From JBBRVW01 sp038246545 (lineage in GTDB: Bacteria > Actinomycetota > Actinomycetes > JACCUZ01): a stretch of DNA of 64,000 nt. Every line of letters starts with the position of its first letter. Position 1 is the first letter of the stretch. Made by a program: the position numbers and the translations under genes. Shown in pieces: positions 9,139-16,811 of the stretch. Location of the stretch: contig JBBRVW010000023.1 in NCBI GenBank assembly GCA_038246545.1, forward strand, positions 6,911 through 70,910. Reading direction: 5' to 3'. The notes beneath the pieces were generated by a model that saw only the letters and a list, made by a program, of their open reading frames with translations, was not told where the DNA came from and searched no databases.

Positions 9139-9516
9139 ATGTCGCTGGCAATCAAGATCCGCCGCGGCGACAAGAACGTCGCCAGGGCCCGCCGTCACCT
9201 GCGGGTCCGCAAGCGGGTGAGCGGCACCACGTCGCGCCCGCGTCTCGTCGTGACCCGGTCGACCCGGCACGTCTTCGTCCAGGTCGTCGACGACGTCGTC
9301 GGCAAGACCCTCGCGTACGCCTCGACCATGGAGGCCGACCTACGCGGCTTCGACGGCGACAAGACCGCCAAGGCCCGCAAGGTCGGCGAGCTCGTCGGCG
9401 AGCGCGCCAAGGCCGCCGGTGTCGAGTCGGTCGTCTTCGACCGGGGTGGCAACCGCTACCACGGCCGCGTCGCCGCAATCGCCGACGGCGCCCGCGAAGC
9501 GGGGCTGGCCCTGTGA
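9139..9516 (+). CDS. rplR: 50S ribosomal protein L18
   Basis: This is a 125-residue L18, which binds 5S rRNA together with L5. The protein begins MSLAIKIRRGDKNVARARRH, with the variable basic arm, and contains FDRGGNRYHGRVAAIADGAREAGL. Its stop overlaps a GTG-started 17-codon mini-ORF that leads into rpsE. Confidence 0.98.
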   Translation: MSLAIKIRRGDKNVARARRHLRVRKRVSGTTSRPRLVVTRSTRHVFVQVVDDVVGKTLAYASTMEADLRGFDGDKTAKARKVGELVGERAKAAGVESVVFDRGGNRYHGRVAAIADGAREAGLAL

Positions 9517-9566
9517 CCTTCACCGAGATGAGTTCGTACCCGATGTGTGAGAAGAGGGACCACTGA
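9513..9566 (+). CDS. Putative 17-codon mini-ORF bridging rplR and rpsE
   Basis: The GTG overlaps the rplR stop (GTGA) and the TGA overlaps the rpsE ATG (TGATG). The predicted peptide is MTFTEMSSYPMCEKRDH. The rpsE ribosome-binding site (GAAGAGGGA) lies inside its final codons. It has exactly the same length as the rplE-rpsZ bridge but no sequence similarity beyond MT. It may serve to keep ribosomes coupled across an otherwise untranslated gap. Expression is not shown by the sequence. Confidence 0.4.
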   Translation: MTFTEMSSYPMCEKRDH

Positions 9567-10177
9567 TGCCCGGACCCCAGCGTCGAGGTGGCGCTGCCAG
9601 CGGGAGCGACGGCAACCGCCGCGACCGCCGCGACAGTCGAGGCGGCGGTGCGGCCGAGAAGACCGCGTTCGTCGAGCGCGTGGTCGCCATCAACCGTGTC
9701 GCCAAGGTCGTCAAGGGCGGTCGCCGCTTCAGCTTCACGGCCCTCGTGGTCGTCGGCGACGGCGACGGCACCGTCGGCGTCGGCTACGGCAAGGCCAAGG
9801 AGGTGCCGGCCGCGATCGCCAAGGGCGTCGAGGAGGCCAAGAAGCACTTCTTCAAGGTCCCGCGCATCCAGGGCACCATCCCGCACCCCATCCAGGGCGA
9901 GAAGGCTGCCGGTGTCGTCATGCTGAAGCCGGCGTCTCCGGGTACCGGCGTCATCGCCGGTGGTCCGGTGCGTGCCGTGCTCGAGTGTGCAGGCATCCAC
10001 GACGTGCTCTCGAAGTCGCTCGGGTCGTCCAACCCGATCAACATCGTCCACGCCACGGTCGCGGCCCTCCAGGGCCTCGAGCCTCCGGAGGCTGTTGCGG
10101 CCCGCCGCGGGCTGCCGCTCGAGGACGTCGCCCCCGCGGCGCTCCTGCGGGCGCGTGCCGCCGGGATGGGTTCCTGA
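9566..10177 (+). CDS. rpsE: 30S ribosomal protein S5
   Basis: This is a 203-residue S5, involved in decoding fidelity at the 30S neck. A Gly/Arg/Asp-rich arm of 30 residues leads into EKTAFVERVVAINRVAKVVKGGRRF, followed by GKAKEVPAAIAKGVEEAKK. The ATG overlaps the stop of the upstream mini-ORF and the stop overlaps the rpmD ATG by one base. Confidence 0.98.
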   Translation: MPGPQRRGGAASGSDGNRRDRRDSRGGGAAEKTAFVERVVAINRVAKVVKGGRRFSFTALVVVGDGDGTVGVGYGKAKEVPAAIAKGVEEAKKHFFKVPRIQGTIPHPIQGEKAAGVVMLKPASPGTGVIAGGPVRAVLECAGIHDVLSKSLGSSNPINIVHATVAALQGLEPPEAVAARRGLPLEDVAPAALLRARAAGMGS

Positions 10178-10362
10178 TGGGCAAGCGGCTCAAGGTCACC
10201 CAGACCCGGTCCGGGATCGGTGGCAAGAAGAACCAGCGCGAGACGCTGCGCACGCTCGGGCTCAAGCGCCTCCACGACGTCGTCGTCAAGGAGGACCGCC
10301 CCGAGATCCGCGGCATGGTCAACACGGTGCGGCACCTGGTCACCGTCGAGGAGGTCGACTAA
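10177..10362 (+). CDS. rpmD: 50S ribosomal protein L30
   Basis: This is a 61-residue L30. It starts MGKRLKVTQTRSGIGGKKNQR and contains LRTLGLKRLHDVVVKED, typical for the bacterial short form. The frame is open upstream through rpsE, but the TGATG overlap fixes the start at 10177. rplO begins two bases after the stop. Confidence 0.97.
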   Translation: MGKRLKVTQTRSGIGGKKNQRETLRTLGLKRLHDVVVKEDRPEIRGMVNTVRHLVTVEEVD

Positions 10363-10364
10363 CC

Positions 10365-10805
10365 ATGACGCTCAAGGTCCATCACCTGCGTCCGGCCCCC
10401 GGGGCCAAGACCGCCAAGACCCGCGTGGGTCGTGGCGAGGGTTCCAAGGGCAAGACGGCCGGCCGCGGCACCAAGGGCACCAAGGCGCGCTACCAGGTGC
10501 CGGCCCGCTTCGAGGGCGGTCAGATGCCCCTGCACATGCGCCTGCCCAAGCTCCGCGGCTTCACCAACCCGTTCCGCACCGAGTACCAGGTCGTCAACCT
10601 CGACAAGCTCACCGCCCTGTTCCCGGACGGTGGCGCGGTGACGGTCGAGGACCTGGTCGACAAGGGTGCCGTCCGCAAGGGCGAGCTCGTCAAGGTGCTC
10701 GGCGACGGCGAGGCGGGTGTGCAGCTGCAGGTCAGCGCGCACCGGTTCTCGGCCAGCGCCAAGGCCAAGATCGAGGCCGCCGGGGGCACCGCCACGGTGC
10801 TCTGA
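10365..10805 (+). CDS. rplO: 50S ribosomal protein L15
   Basis: This is a 146-residue L15, a late-assembly 50S protein. The Gly-rich basic arm GRGEGSKGKTAGRGTKGTKAR and the later FEGGQMPLHMRLPKLRGF are diagnostic. The C terminus VSAHRFSASAKAKIEAAGGTATVL matches the family. It is the last gene before a strong palindrome that separates it from secY. Confidence 0.98.
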   Translation: MTLKVHHLRPAPGAKTAKTRVGRGEGSKGKTAGRGTKGTKARYQVPARFEGGQMPLHMRLPKLRGFTNPFRTEYQVVNLDKLTALFPDGGAVTVEDLVDKGAVRKGELVKVLGDGEAGVQLQVSAHRFSASAKAKIEAAGGTATVL

Positions 10806-10826
10806 GCTCGCCCCTGACCCGATGTC

Positions 10827-10880
10827 GAGTGGCGCGTAGTGGTTGCTTCGGAGCTCTCAAGCAACCATTACGCGCCACTC
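10827..10880. repeat. 22-bp long palindrome between rplO and secY
   Basis: The left arm 10827-10848 (GAGTGGCGCGTAGTGGTTGC plus TT) pairs with 10859-10880 over 22 positions with one G-T wobble, around a 10-base loop. GATG at 10821 and CATC at 10885 can extend it. It is less GC-rich than the neighbouring terminators and has no T-run. It could terminate rplO transcripts, or be a dispersed REP-like intergenic element; no second copy was noticed in this window. Confidence 0.75.
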
Positions 10881-10910
10881 AGAGCATCCGGGGGGCCGGG
10901 CCGGGGCTGT

Positions 10911-10916
10911 TAGAGT
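10911..10916 (+). promoter_or_regulatory. Candidate -10 box for secY-adk-map
   Basis: TAGAGT, preceded by T, lies 90 bases before the secY GTG and downstream of the palindrome. No good -35 element is visible 17-18 bases upstream. It is listed because the palindrome probably ends the spc transcript and secY then needs its own promoter. Confidence 0.35.
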
Positions 10917-11005
10917 CCCTGTCGGCCCTGCCTGTTGCGCCGGCGCCCCGCAAGCTCTCCTGCCCGCCGCCTGCGGTGGACAGGACGTGACCCTCGGAGG
11001 ATCTC

Positions 11006-12310
11006 GTGCTCACCGCGTTCGCTCGGGCGTTCCGTACGCCTGACCTGCGCTCGAAGATCCTCTTCTCGATGGGGATCATGGCGCTCTTCCGGCTCGGTTC
11101 GGTCATGCCGACCCCCGGCGTGTCCTACCAGGCGGTGCAGGACTGCATCGACAACAACGCCGACACCGGTCTCTACAGCCTGATCAACCTCTTCAGCGGT
11201 GGCGCGCTCCTGCAGCTGTCGATCTTCGCGCTCGGCATCATGCCGTACATCACCGCGAGCATCATCGTGCAGCTGCTCACCGTGGTGATCCCGCGGTTCG
11301 AGGCCCTCAAGAAGGAGGGCCAGTCCGGCACCGCCCGGCTCACGCAGTACACCCGGTACCTCACGATCGGCCTCGCGATCCTGCAGTCGACCGGCCTGAT
11401 CGCGTTGGCCCGCCAGCCCGGGCAGCTGTTCCGCGGCTGTCAGAACGACATCATCTACACCGACATCGGCATCTTCGGCATCATCGTGATGGTCGTCGTC
11501 ATGACCTCCGGCACGGGCGTCATCATGTGGCTCGGCGAGCTCATCACCGACCGGGGCATCGGCAACGGCATGTCGCTGCTCATCTTCACCTCGATCGCGG
11601 CCGGCTTCCCGACCTCGCTCTGGCAGATCAAGATCACCAAGGGCTGGGGCGTGTTCATGGTGGTCGTCGCCGCCGGGCTGGTCCTGGTCGCGCTGGTCGT
11701 CTTCGTCGAGCAGGCCCAGCGCCGCATCCCGGTGCAGTACGCCAAGCGGATGGTCGGCCGTCGGATGTACGGCGGCTCGTCGACCTACATCCCCCTCAAG
11801 GTCAACCAGGCCGGCGTCATCCCGGTGATCTTCGCGTCCTCGCTGCTCTACCTGCCTGCGCTGGCGGTCAACCTCACCAACCAGCAGGACCCCCCGGCCT
11901 GGGCCACGTGGGTCCAGACCTACCTGGTCCGTGGTGACCACCCGCTCTACATGGCGCTGTACTTCGGCCTGATCCTGTTCTTCACCTACTTCTACGTGGC
12001 GATCACGTTCAACCCGACCGAGGTCGCCGACAACATGAAGAAGTACGGCGGCTTCATCCCGGGCATCCGGGCCGGCCGGCCGACTGCCGAGTACCTCGAC
12101 TACGTCCTCTCCCGCATCACCCTTCCTGGTGCCCTGTACCTCGGCGCGATCGCGCTGATCCCGCTGATGGCGCTCGCACTGTTCAACGCCAACTCGAACT
12201 TCCCGTTCGGCGGCACCGCCATCCTCATCATCGTCGGAGTCGGCCTCGAGACGGTGAAGCAGATCGAGAGCCAGCTCCAGCAGCGCAACTACGAGGGCTT
12301 CCTCCGGTAG
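11006..12310 (+). CDS. secY: Preprotein translocase subunit SecY
   Basis: This 434-residue polytopic membrane protein is the channel subunit of the SecYEG translocon. About ten membrane segments can be read, beginning with SKILFSMGIMALFRLGSVMP. The plug and cytosolic loops are recognisable (for example QRRIPVQYAKRMVGRRMYGG, the ribosome and SecA contact loop). The GTG start is set by CGGAGG five bases upstream. It is followed by adk after 64 bases, the usual actinobacterial order. Confidence 0.98.
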   Translation: MLTAFARAFRTPDLRSKILFSMGIMALFRLGSVMPTPGVSYQAVQDCIDNNADTGLYSLINLFSGGALLQLSIFALGIMPYITASIIVQLLTVVIPRFEALKKEGQSGTARLTQYTRYLTIGLAILQSTGLIALARQPGQLFRGCQNDIIYTDIGIFGIIVMVVVMTSGTGVIMWLGELITDRGIGNGMSLLIFTSIAAGFPTSLWQIKITKGWGVFMVVVAAGLVLVALVVFVEQAQRRIPVQYAKRMVGRRMYGGSSTYIPLKVNQAGVIPVIFASSLLYLPALAVNLTNQQDPPAWATWVQTYLVRGDHPLYMALYFGLILFFTYFYVAITFNPTEVADNMKKYGGFIPGIRAGRPTAEYLDYVLSRITLPGALYLGAIALIPLMALALFNANSNFPFGGTAILIIVGVGLETVKQIESQLQQRNYEGFLR

Positions 12311-12374
12311 TGCCGTCCGCGATGACGTCGCCGATGACGACGCCCCGGAGCGGGTCGGGCAAGGAGGGGTCCTG

Positions 12375-13028
12375 ATGCGACTCGTCCTCGTCGGGCCGCC
12401 CGGTGCCGGGAAGGGCACGCAGGCCCAGTTCATCTCCTCGCACTTCGCTGTCCCGAAGATCTCGACGGGCGACATCTTCCGCGCGAACGTGAGCGAGGGG
12501 ACCGAGCTCGGTCTCGAGGCGCGCAAGTACATGGACGCCGGCGACCTGGTGCCCGACGAGGTCACCATCGGGATGGTCAAGGAGCGGCTGCTGTACGACG
12601 ACGTCAGCGAGGGCTTCCTGCTCGACGGGTTCCCGCGCACGGTGCACCAGGCCGAGGTCCTCGACGGCATGCTGGCCGAGCACACCACCGCCGTCGACGT
12701 CGTCCTGGAGCTGGTGGTCGACGACGAGGAGGTCGTCCGTCGGCTGTCCGGACGCCGCACCTGCCGCCGGTGCGGTCACGTGTGGCACCTCGACTTCGAC
12801 CCGCCGGCCGACGCGGGCGTCTGCGACCGCTGCAGCGGCGAGCTGTTCCAGCGCGACGACGACAGCGAGGGCACCATCCGGCACCGGCTCGAGGTCTACG
12901 CCGACCAGACCTCCCCCCTGATCGGCTACTACGGCGACAAGGGGCTGCTCCGCGGCGTCGACGCCACCGGGCCGGTCGAGGACGTCACCGACCGCGCCAT
13001 CAACGTGCTGCGCCGCTTCGGCGACTGA
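12375..13028 (+). CDS. adk: Adenylate kinase, zinc-lid form
   Basis: This 217-residue enzyme interconverts AMP + ATP with 2 ADP in the cytosol. Walker A is GPPGAGKGTQ at residues 8-17. The lid is the long type, with a four-cysteine zinc site at C130, C133, C150 and C153 (CRRC...CDRC). Mycobacterial Adk has the short, zinc-free lid, so this form is notable. AGGAGGGG six bases upstream supports the ATG. Confidence 0.98.
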   Translation: MRLVLVGPPGAGKGTQAQFISSHFAVPKISTGDIFRANVSEGTELGLEARKYMDAGDLVPDEVTIGMVKERLLYDDVSEGFLLDGFPRTVHQAEVLDGMLAEHTTAVDVVLELVVDDEEVVRRLSGRRTCRRCGHVWHLDFDPPADAGVCDRCSGELFQRDDDSEGTIRHRLEVYADQTSPLIGYYGDKGLLRGVDATGPVEDVTDRAINVLRRFGD

Positions 13029-13060
13029 CAGCTGCCGATCGAGCGAATGACGCAGACGAC

Positions 13061-13900
13061 GTGTTCCGGAAGAAGCGCGAGCCGATGATCCAGATCAAGA
13101 ACGACGCCGAGGTGGCCCTGATGCGCGCGGCCGGCCTCGTGGTCGGACGCACCCTCGAGGCGCTGCGGGCCGCTGCCGTCCCTGGCACGACCACCCAGGA
13201 CCTCGACGAGCTGGCCGAGTCGACCATCCGTTCGGCCGGCGCCGTCCCCTCGTTCAAGGGCTATCAGCCGCACCCGTCGATCCCACCGTTCCCCGCCTCG
13301 ATCTGTGCCTCGGTCAACGACGAGGTGGTCCACGGCATCCCCGGCCCCCGTGCCCTGCGGGACGGCGACGTCATCTCGATCGACTGCGGGGCGATCCTCG
13401 AGGGCTGGCACGGCGACGCCGCCATCACCGTCGGGGTCGGCGAGGTGCCCGACACGGCCCGCGAGCTGCTCCGAGTGACGGAGGAGTCGATGTGGCGCGG
13501 CTTCGCTGCCGCCCGGCTGGGCGGCCGGCTCAGCGACATCAGCCACGCGATCGAGAGCTACGTCCGCTCCCAGGGGCCCTACGGGATCGTCGAGGAGTAC
13601 GGCGGCCACGGCATCGGCACCGAGATGCACCAGGAGCCGCACCTGCTCAACTACGGCCGGGCGGGGCGCGGCCCCAAGCTGGTCAAGGGGCTGGCCCTGG
13701 CGGTGGAGCCGATGCTCGTTGCCGGGTCCCGGTTCACCCGGGAGCTGGACGACGGCTGGACGGTGTCGACCGCCGACGGCGGCCTGGCGGCGCACTTCGA
13801 GCACACGTTCGTGCTCACCGACCGCGGCCCGTGGGTGCTCACCGCGCTGGACGGCGGTGCCGCGCGGCTGGGCGCGTTGGGAGTGCAGGTGGCCTCGTGA
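13061..13900 (+). CDS. map: Methionine aminopeptidase type I
   Basis: This enzyme removes the initiator methionine from nascent proteins. About 279 residues with the pita-bread fold are present; metal ligands occur in DCGAILEGWHGDAA (two Asp), GGHGIGTEMHQEP (His), and late Glu residues in LAVEPM and FEHTF. The start is uncertain: GTG 13061 gives MFRKKREPMIQIK and ATG 13085 gives MIQIK. I chose the GTG because actinobacterial homologues often begin with a short Phe/Arg/Lys-rich piece. The stop overlaps the next gene. Confidence 0.95.
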   Translation: MFRKKREPMIQIKNDAEVALMRAAGLVVGRTLEALRAAAVPGTTTQDLDELAESTIRSAGAVPSFKGYQPHPSIPPFPASICASVNDEVVHGIPGPRALRDGDVISIDCGAILEGWHGDAAITVGVGEVPDTARELLRVTEESMWRGFAAARLGGRLSDISHAIESYVRSQGPYGIVEEYGGHGIGTEMHQEPHLLNYGRAGRGPKLVKGLALAVEPMLVAGSRFTRELDDGWTVSTADGGLAAHFEHTFVLTDRGPWVLTALDGGAARLGALGVQVAS

Positions 13901-14364
13901 GCGACGAGCGCGACCCCGCCCTGCGGGCCTCGGACGGCGATCGCGACGAGGTGGCCGACCGACTGCGGCGCGCACACACCGAGGGTCGGCTGACGGTCGA
14001 GGAGTACGGCGAGCGGCTGGACGCGGCCTTTGCCGCCCGGACCCTGGGCGACCTGGCCGCGCTCACCGCAGACCTGCCGCGTCCGGACCGGGCGCCGGCC
14101 CGGACGGGGGACGAGCCGACCGCCGGCCGACGTCCCGAGCGGGCCGGGCGCCGGAGCGGCCGGCTGGCCGGCGCCGGAGGGTCGCCCGGGCCGCCGGCGT
14201 TGCGGGCCGCCTGGGGAGCCTGGCTGTCCGTCGTGCTGGTCTGCGTCGCCGTCTATGCGGCCGCGGGCGTCTCCGGGGACGACTTCGGCTACTTCTGGCC
14301 GGTCTGGGTGGCCGGTCCCTGGGGCGCGGTCCTGCTGGCCCGCAGCCTCCGCGACCGTCGCTGA
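13897..14364 (+). CDS. DUF1707-type small membrane protein
   Basis: This 155-residue protein starts with GTG overlapping the map stop. Residues 8-65 (LRASDGDRDEVADRLRRAHTEG through LTADLP) match the DUF1707 domain, a short helical module common at the N terminus of actinobacterial membrane proteins. A basic Arg/Pro/Gly linker follows, then two membrane helices around 110-130 and 138-152 ending LLARSLRDRR. The cellular role is unknown. Overlap suggests co-expression with map, but the pairing is not a known functional unit. Confidence 0.85.
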   Translation: MSDERDPALRASDGDRDEVADRLRRAHTEGRLTVEEYGERLDAAFAARTLGDLAALTADLPRPDRAPARTGDEPTAGRRPERAGRRSGRLAGAGGSPGPPALRAAWGAWLSVVLVCVAVYAAAGVSGDDFGYFWPVWVAGPWGAVLLARSLRDRR

Positions 14365-14393
14365 CCCGGCCCGGAGGGCGCGGCAGGCCGGTT

Positions 14394-14423
14394 TTGGCGC
14401 TCTGGCCGGGCGTGGCGTAGACT
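14394..14423 (+). promoter_or_regulatory. Promoter of the infA / alpha operon
   Basis: TTGGCG (14394-14399), an 18-base spacer and TAGACT (14418-14423) form a good vegetative promoter in the 225-base gap before infA. The resulting leader would be about 160 bases. This fits an independent transcript for infA-rpmJ-rpsM-rpsK-rpsD-rpoA-rplQ. Confidence 0.65.
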
Positions 14424-14589
14424 CACACGCTGGCTCACGAGCCTCCGTTCACGCACGCCCCGCGGCTGGGTCGGCACGCGTGACCACGTCACCAGTGAGC
14501 CCACCCGAGCACGACCGCTTCACCAGCACGACCCTGCCCGGCGGCTCCCGTCGGCAGGCGACCAGGACCGGCAACGGATTGTGGAGGAC

Positions 14590-14811
14590 ATGCCCAAGAA
14601 GGACGGGGTCATCGAGATCGAGGGCACCGTGGTCGAGGCTCTGCCCAACGCGTTCTTCCGCGTCGAGCTGACCAACGGCCACAAGGTCCTCGCCCACATC
14701 AGCGGGAAGATGCGCCAGCACTACATCCGGATCCTCCCCGAGGACCGCGTGGTGGTGGAGCTCAGCCCGTACGACCTCAACCGCGGGCGCATCGTCTACC
14801 GCTACAAGTAA
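14590..14811 (+). CDS. infA: Translation initiation factor IF-1
   Basis: This 73-residue OB-fold protein occupies the A site of the 30S subunit during initiation. The sequence MPKKDGVIEIEGTVVEALPNA to SPYDLNRGRIVYRYK is near-invariant in actinobacteria. An in-frame GTG at 14581 would add MED, but the nine bases GTGGAGGAC contain the ribosome-binding site, so ATG 14590 is used. It is first in the alpha operon. Confidence 0.97.
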   Translation: MPKKDGVIEIEGTVVEALPNAFFRVELTNGHKVLAHISGKMRQHYIRILPEDRVVVELSPYDLNRGRIVYRYK

Positions 14812-14858
14812 GCCGTCACCGCACACCGCTGTAACCCAGATCGAGGCTGAGTACACCG

Positions 14859-14972
14859 ATGAAGGTCAAGCCCAGCGTCAAGAAGATCTGCGACAAGTGC
14901 AAGGTGATCCGCCGTCACGGGCGGGTCATGGTGATCTGCGACAACGCACGTCACAAGCAGCGTCAGGGCTGA
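14859..14972 (+). CDS. rpmJ: 50S ribosomal protein L36, zinc form
   Basis: This 37-residue L36 starts MKVKPSVKKICDKCKVIRRHG and has a zinc site from C11, C14, C27 and H32. It lies between infA and rpsM, as in most actinobacteria. Zinc-free paralogues used under zinc starvation, if any, are elsewhere. The start is fixed by the conserved MKVKPSV. Confidence 0.96.
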   Translation: MKVKPSVKKICDKCKVIRRHGRVMVICDNARHKQRQG

Positions 14973-15088
14973 CCAGCCCGGCAACGCAGCACGAACCGCA
15001 GGTCCTCGAGACCGACACGACAAGCGCGCCGCGCCCCGGCGTCCGGAGACGGACGGCGGGTCACCCCCGGTACCAGGCCGGGGCCATC

Positions 15089-15104
15089 CACCCCGGGCGG
15101 GGTG
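15089..15104 (+). other. Hairpin upstream of rpsM
   Basis: CACCCC (15089-15094) pairs with GGGGTG (15099-15104) around GGGC, in the 176-base gap between rpmJ and rpsM. The gap holds no other gene. A regulatory or processing role is possible; S4 binds the alpha-operon leader near rpsM in E. coli. Confidence 0.35.
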
Positions 15105-15148
15105 GGGGAGCGGCGGGCACGACCTGGTGACACGAAGGAGACCGCCCG

Positions 15149-15529
15149 ATGGCACGCCTCGTCGGCGTCGACCTCCCGCGCGAGAAGCGCGTCGAGATCG
15201 CCCTGACCTACATCTTCGGTGTCGGCCGCAGCCGCGCCGTCGAGACCCTCGCCAACACCGGGGTCAGCCCCGAGACCCGCGTCCGCGACCTGGGCGACGA
15301 CGACCTGGTCAAGATCCGCGACTGGATCGAGGCTCACTACCAGATCGAGGGTGACCTGCGCCGCGAGGTGCAGGCCGACATCCGTCGCAAGGTCGAGATC
15401 GGCTGCTACGAGGGCATCCGGCACCGCCGCGGCCTGCCGGTCCGCGGCCAGCGCACCCACACCAACGCGCGTACCCGCAAGGGCCCGCGCAAGGCGATCG
15501 CCGGCAAGAAGAAGGTCGGCAAGAAGTAG
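15149..15529 (+). CDS. rpsM: 30S ribosomal protein S13
   Basis: This is a 126-residue S13, which contacts P-site tRNA and bridges the subunits. It starts MARLVGVDLPREKRVEIALTYI and ends in the basic GQRTHTNARTRKGPRKAIAGKKK tail that reaches tRNA. AAGGAGA eight bases upstream supports the ATG. A strong hairpin follows the stop before rpsK. Confidence 0.98.
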   Translation: MARLVGVDLPREKRVEIALTYIFGVGRSRAVETLANTGVSPETRVRDLGDDDLVKIRDWIEAHYQIEGDLRREVQADIRRKVEIGCYEGIRHRRGLPVRGQRTHTNARTRKGPRKAIAGKKKVGKK

Positions 15530-15532
15530 ACC

Positions 15533-15551
15533 CGGGGGGCCGCGCCCCCCG
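15533..15551 (+). terminator. GC hairpin between rpsM and rpsK (attenuator-like)
   Basis: CGGGGGGC and GCCCCCCG form an 8-bp perfect stem with a CGC loop, immediately after the rpsM stop. There is no T-run. As rpsK-rpsD-rpoA lie downstream without an obvious new promoter, partial termination or RNA processing is more likely than full termination. Confidence 0.5.
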
Positions 15552-15637
15552 TGACCCCCGAAGTGCACGCCCCGGTGGGGCTGACCTTCACGCCGAGCAC
15601 ATAGCCGCAGCACAGACTTCAGGAGAGAAACCAGCCG

Positions 15638-16045
15638 ATGCCTCCGCAGAGCCGCAAGGGCGCGGGCGCCAAGAAGGTGCGCCGCAAGGAGAAGAAGAAC
15701 GTGGCCCACGGCCACGCTCACATCAAGAGCACGTTCAACAACACGATCGTGTCGATCACCGACCCCAACGGGAACGTCATCTCGTGGGCGTCCGCCGGCC
15801 ACGTGGGCTTCAAGGGCTCACGCAAGTCGACGCCGTTCGCCGCGCAGATGGCTGCCGAGAACGCCGCCCGCCGCGCCCAGGAGCACGGCATGCGCAAGGT
15901 CGACGTGTTCGTCAAGGGCCCGGGCTCGGGCCGCGAGACCGCGATCCGGTCGCTCCAGGCGGCCGGCCTCGAGGTCGGGACCATCCAGGACGTCACCCCC
16001 GTCCCGCACAACGGCTGCCGCCCTTCCAAGCGGCGCCGGGTCTGA
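15638..16045 (+). CDS. rpsK: 30S ribosomal protein S11
   Basis: This is a 135-residue S11 of the 30S platform. The N-terminal arm MPPQSRKGAGAKKVRRKEKK is basic, and the core HIKSTFNNTIVSITDPNGN and DVTPVPHNGCRPSKRRRV are signature sequences. GGAGAGA precedes the ATG. rpsD follows after 17 bases. Confidence 0.98.
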   Translation: MPPQSRKGAGAKKVRRKEKKNVAHGHAHIKSTFNNTIVSITDPNGNVISWASAGHVGFKGSRKSTPFAAQMAAENAARRAQEHGMRKVDVFVKGPGSGRETAIRSLQAAGLEVGTIQDVTPVPHNGCRPSKRRRV

Positions 16046-16062
16046 CGGGAGGAAAAGGACAC

Positions 16063-16689
16063 ATGGCTCGTTACACAGGTGCGGACTGCAAGCGCTGCCG
16101 CCGCGAGAAGATGAAGCTGTTCCTCAAGGGCTCCAAGTGCGAGTCCCCGAAGTGCCCGATCGAGATCCGTCCCTACCCCCCGGGTGAGCACGGTCGCGGG
16201 CGCACGAAGGACAGCGAGTACCTGCTGCAGATGCGCGAGAAGCAGAAGTGCGCGCGCATCTACGGCGTCCTCGAGAAGCAGTTCCGCGGGTACTACGACG
16301 AGGCGAACCGTCGCCAGGGCAAGACCGGCGAGAACCTCCTCCGGATCCTCGAGAGCCGGCTGGACAACGTCGTCTACCGCGCGGGCTTCGCCAAGAGCCG
16401 CGACATGGCCCGCCAGGTCGTGCGCCACGGGCACATCCTCGTGAACGGCCACAAGGTCGACATCCCGTCGTACCGCGTCAGCGACAACGACATCATCGAG
16501 GTCCGCGAGCGGTCCCTCGAGATGACGCCGTTCGTCGTCGCGCGCGCCGAGATCGGCGAGCGCCCGGTGCCGGCCTGGCTCGAGGTCATCCCGAACCGGA
16601 TGCGCATCCTCGTGCACTCCCTCCCGGCCCGGCAGGTCATCGACACGCCGGTCCAGGAGCAGCTCATCGTCGAGCTCTACTCGAAGTAG
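16063..16689 (+). CDS. rpsD: 30S ribosomal protein S4, zinc form
   Basis: This 208-residue S4 is a primary 16S rRNA-binding protein and ribosomal fidelity factor. It has a four-cysteine N-terminal zinc motif at C9, C12, C26 and C31. The S4 RNA-binding domain includes LESRLDNVVYRAGFAKSRDMARQVV and HILVNGHKVDIPSYRV. ATG 16063 follows GGAGGAAAAGG. In E. coli S4 represses the alpha operon. Confidence 0.98.
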   Translation: MARYTGADCKRCRREKMKLFLKGSKCESPKCPIEIRPYPPGEHGRGRTKDSEYLLQMREKQKCARIYGVLEKQFRGYYDEANRRQGKTGENLLRILESRLDNVVYRAGFAKSRDMARQVVRHGHILVNGHKVDIPSYRVSDNDIIEVRERSLEMTPFVVARAEIGERPVPAWLEVIPNRMRILVHSLPARQVIDTPVQEQLIVELYSK

Positions 16690-16811
16690 CCAGCACCACC
16701 GCACGACCAGCACCACCGCACGACCCCGGGGGCGGCAGACAGACGCCGCCTCCGGGCGCACCGCATTCGCGAGGCGTCAAATAGCGGACGCCCGTGGGAA
16801 GGACACCTGAC

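Noticed and set aside
14365..14589. Possible extra gene or tRNA in the infA leader
   Set aside because: No cloverleaf or convincing coding frame was found; a good promoter and a leader explain the gap.
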